NCBI GenBank assembly: GCA_026936335.1
Contig: JAPMXV010000005.1
Location: 336,636 to 400,635, forward strand
Direction of reading: 5' to 3'
DNA: 64,000 bases
DNA from: Mantamonas sphyraenae
Taxonomy: Eukaryota; CRuMs; Mantamonadidae
Below the pieces are notes generated by a model. It made no database searches and had not been told where the DNA came from. It worked only from the letters and a program-made list of their open reading frames with translations. The position numbers and the translations under genes were made by a program. This document shows positions 63,660-64,000 of this stretch, in pieces. Positions within the stretch are counted from its first letter, which is position 1. Each line of letters starts with the position of its first letter.

Positions 63660-63841
63660 AAGTGCTGACGGCGCGGCGTTGCAAGATGACGGCCACTCAC
63701 CAGCGACATTTGCACTCCCACCCAATGCCCACAGCCCCATGTCAGCACCCAACACAGCCACCCCGCCAGATAACATAAGCACAACTCACACGACCTAGAC
63801 CAGACTCATCATTCCAACAACAACACACAATGGCATAAACA
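63660..63841. other. Unique subtelomeric junction between array and telomere
   Basis: These 182 nt match no other part of the window that I can see. Composition switches abruptly from G/T-rich array sequence to A/C-rich plus-strand sequence (runs such as CATTCCAACAACAACACACA). No ORF of note, no repeat and no RNA gene is visible. It separates the broken third unit from the first TTAGGG. Confidence 0.5.
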
Positions 63842-64000
63842 TTAGGGTTAGGGTTAGGGTTAGGGTTAGGGTTAGGGTTAGGGTTAGGGTTAGGGTTAGG
63901 GTTAGGGTTAGGGTTAGGGTTAGGGTTAGGGTTAGGGTTAGGGTTAGGGTTAGGTTAGGGTTAGGGTTAGGGTTAGGGTTAGGGTTAGGGTTAGGGTTAG
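63842..64000 (+). repeat. Telomeric repeat array (TTAGGG)n
   Basis: About 26 head-to-tail TTAGGG units run to the window edge, G-rich strand 5'->3' toward the end, so this is the right end of a chromosome. One variant unit lacks a G (TTAGG at about 63950-63954). TTAGGG is shared by animals, many fungi, choanoflagellates and several protist groups, so it does not identify the lineage. Confidence 0.98.

Larger units (their letters stand above)
52203..63660 (-). repeat. Subtelomeric tandem array, three units of about 3.9 kb
   Basis: The first exons of the three units start at 55786, 59662 and 63564, giving periods of 3,876 and 3,902 bp. Homology covers exons, the intron (322, 325 and 323 nt, clearly alignable between units) and intergenic DNA, so these are segmental duplications, not retrocopies. 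Each unit holds one minus-strand gene of the A-B module family. The two internal junctions carry a decayed LRR-ankyrin 3' end on the plus strand. The distal unit breaks off at about 63660, inside the region matching that relic, close to the telomere. Confidence 0.9.

Noticed and set aside
52203..63660. CRISPR-like or satellite repeat interpretation of the 3.9-kb periodicity
   Set aside because: Units are gene-sized segmental duplications with exons and introns; there are no short spaced repeats.
1..64000. tRNA, rRNA or other structured RNA genes
   Set aside because: Intergenic gaps are nearly all under 310 nt and none shows a T-arm box (GGTTCRANYCC-like) or other RNA signature that I could support by eye.

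Overview
The window is the right-hand end of a chromosome from a unicellular eukaryote. It runs into an uninterrupted TTAGGG array at 63842-64000. At least seven gene models need spliceosomal introns, with GTRNGT-like donors (GTACGT, GTGCGT, GTATGT, GTGAGT) and CAG or TAG acceptors. Most introns are 86-158 nt. Genes are GC-rich, start with ATG and use the standard code. The content (COPI coat, CHK1-like kinase, PUS10, mitochondrial IF-3, a flagellar-type coiled-coil protein, a giant LamG/filamin/IPT receptor) points to a free-living, probably flagellated protist. I cannot name the lineage from sequence alone.

Region 1 (1-26.6 kb) is gene-dense conserved core. It holds the COPB2 C-terminus, an EF-hand coiled-coil protein, a CHK1-like kinase (two exons), a coiled-coil WD40 protein (two exons), a membrane-anchored histidine phosphatase, PUS10, mitochondrial IF-3, an LRR-PH-C1-LRR protein (two exons), a membrane-anchored beta-propeller protein (two exons), an MscS-like channel, galactose mutarotase (two exons), a large unknown acidic protein and a small coiled-coil protein (two exons). 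Gaps are very small: convergent stops 4-81 nt apart and divergent starts about 60-285 nt apart.

Region 2 (26.6-32.7 kb) has three paralogous LRR-ankyrin proteins sharing a novel C-terminal module. An intact RtcB2-type RNA ligase lies between the second and third. Two of the junctions are ATGA-type stop/start overlaps, or nearly so, which resembles bacterial operons.

Region 3 (32.7-52.1 kb, minus strand) is a single gene for a giant cell-surface receptor of about 6,147 residues in five exons. Its last exon is 17.4 kb. The order is signal peptide, LamG domains, filamin-like Ig repeats, IPT/TIG domains, a discoidin-like region, about 17 tandem Ig-like repeats, a Cys-rich ephrin-receptor-like stalk, about nine membrane helices and a helical cytoplasmic tail.

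Region 4 (52.2-63.66 kb, minus strand) is a subtelomeric tandem array of three units of about 3.9 kb. Each unit carries a two-exon gene of a family I do not recognise. Its product has a Pro/Gln-rich N-terminus, acidic and basic linkers, four helical modules in A-B-A-B order and a KRK...KRQR nuclear-type tail. Framework residues are nearly invariant across the twelve modules, while a six-residue site (xx-A-I-xx) varies at the same place in every module. Only the copy next to the telomere is intact; the inner two are frameshifted. The two internal unit junctions also carry decayed 3' ends of the Region 2 LRR-ankyrin genes. This family is the best candidate here for an undescribed system.
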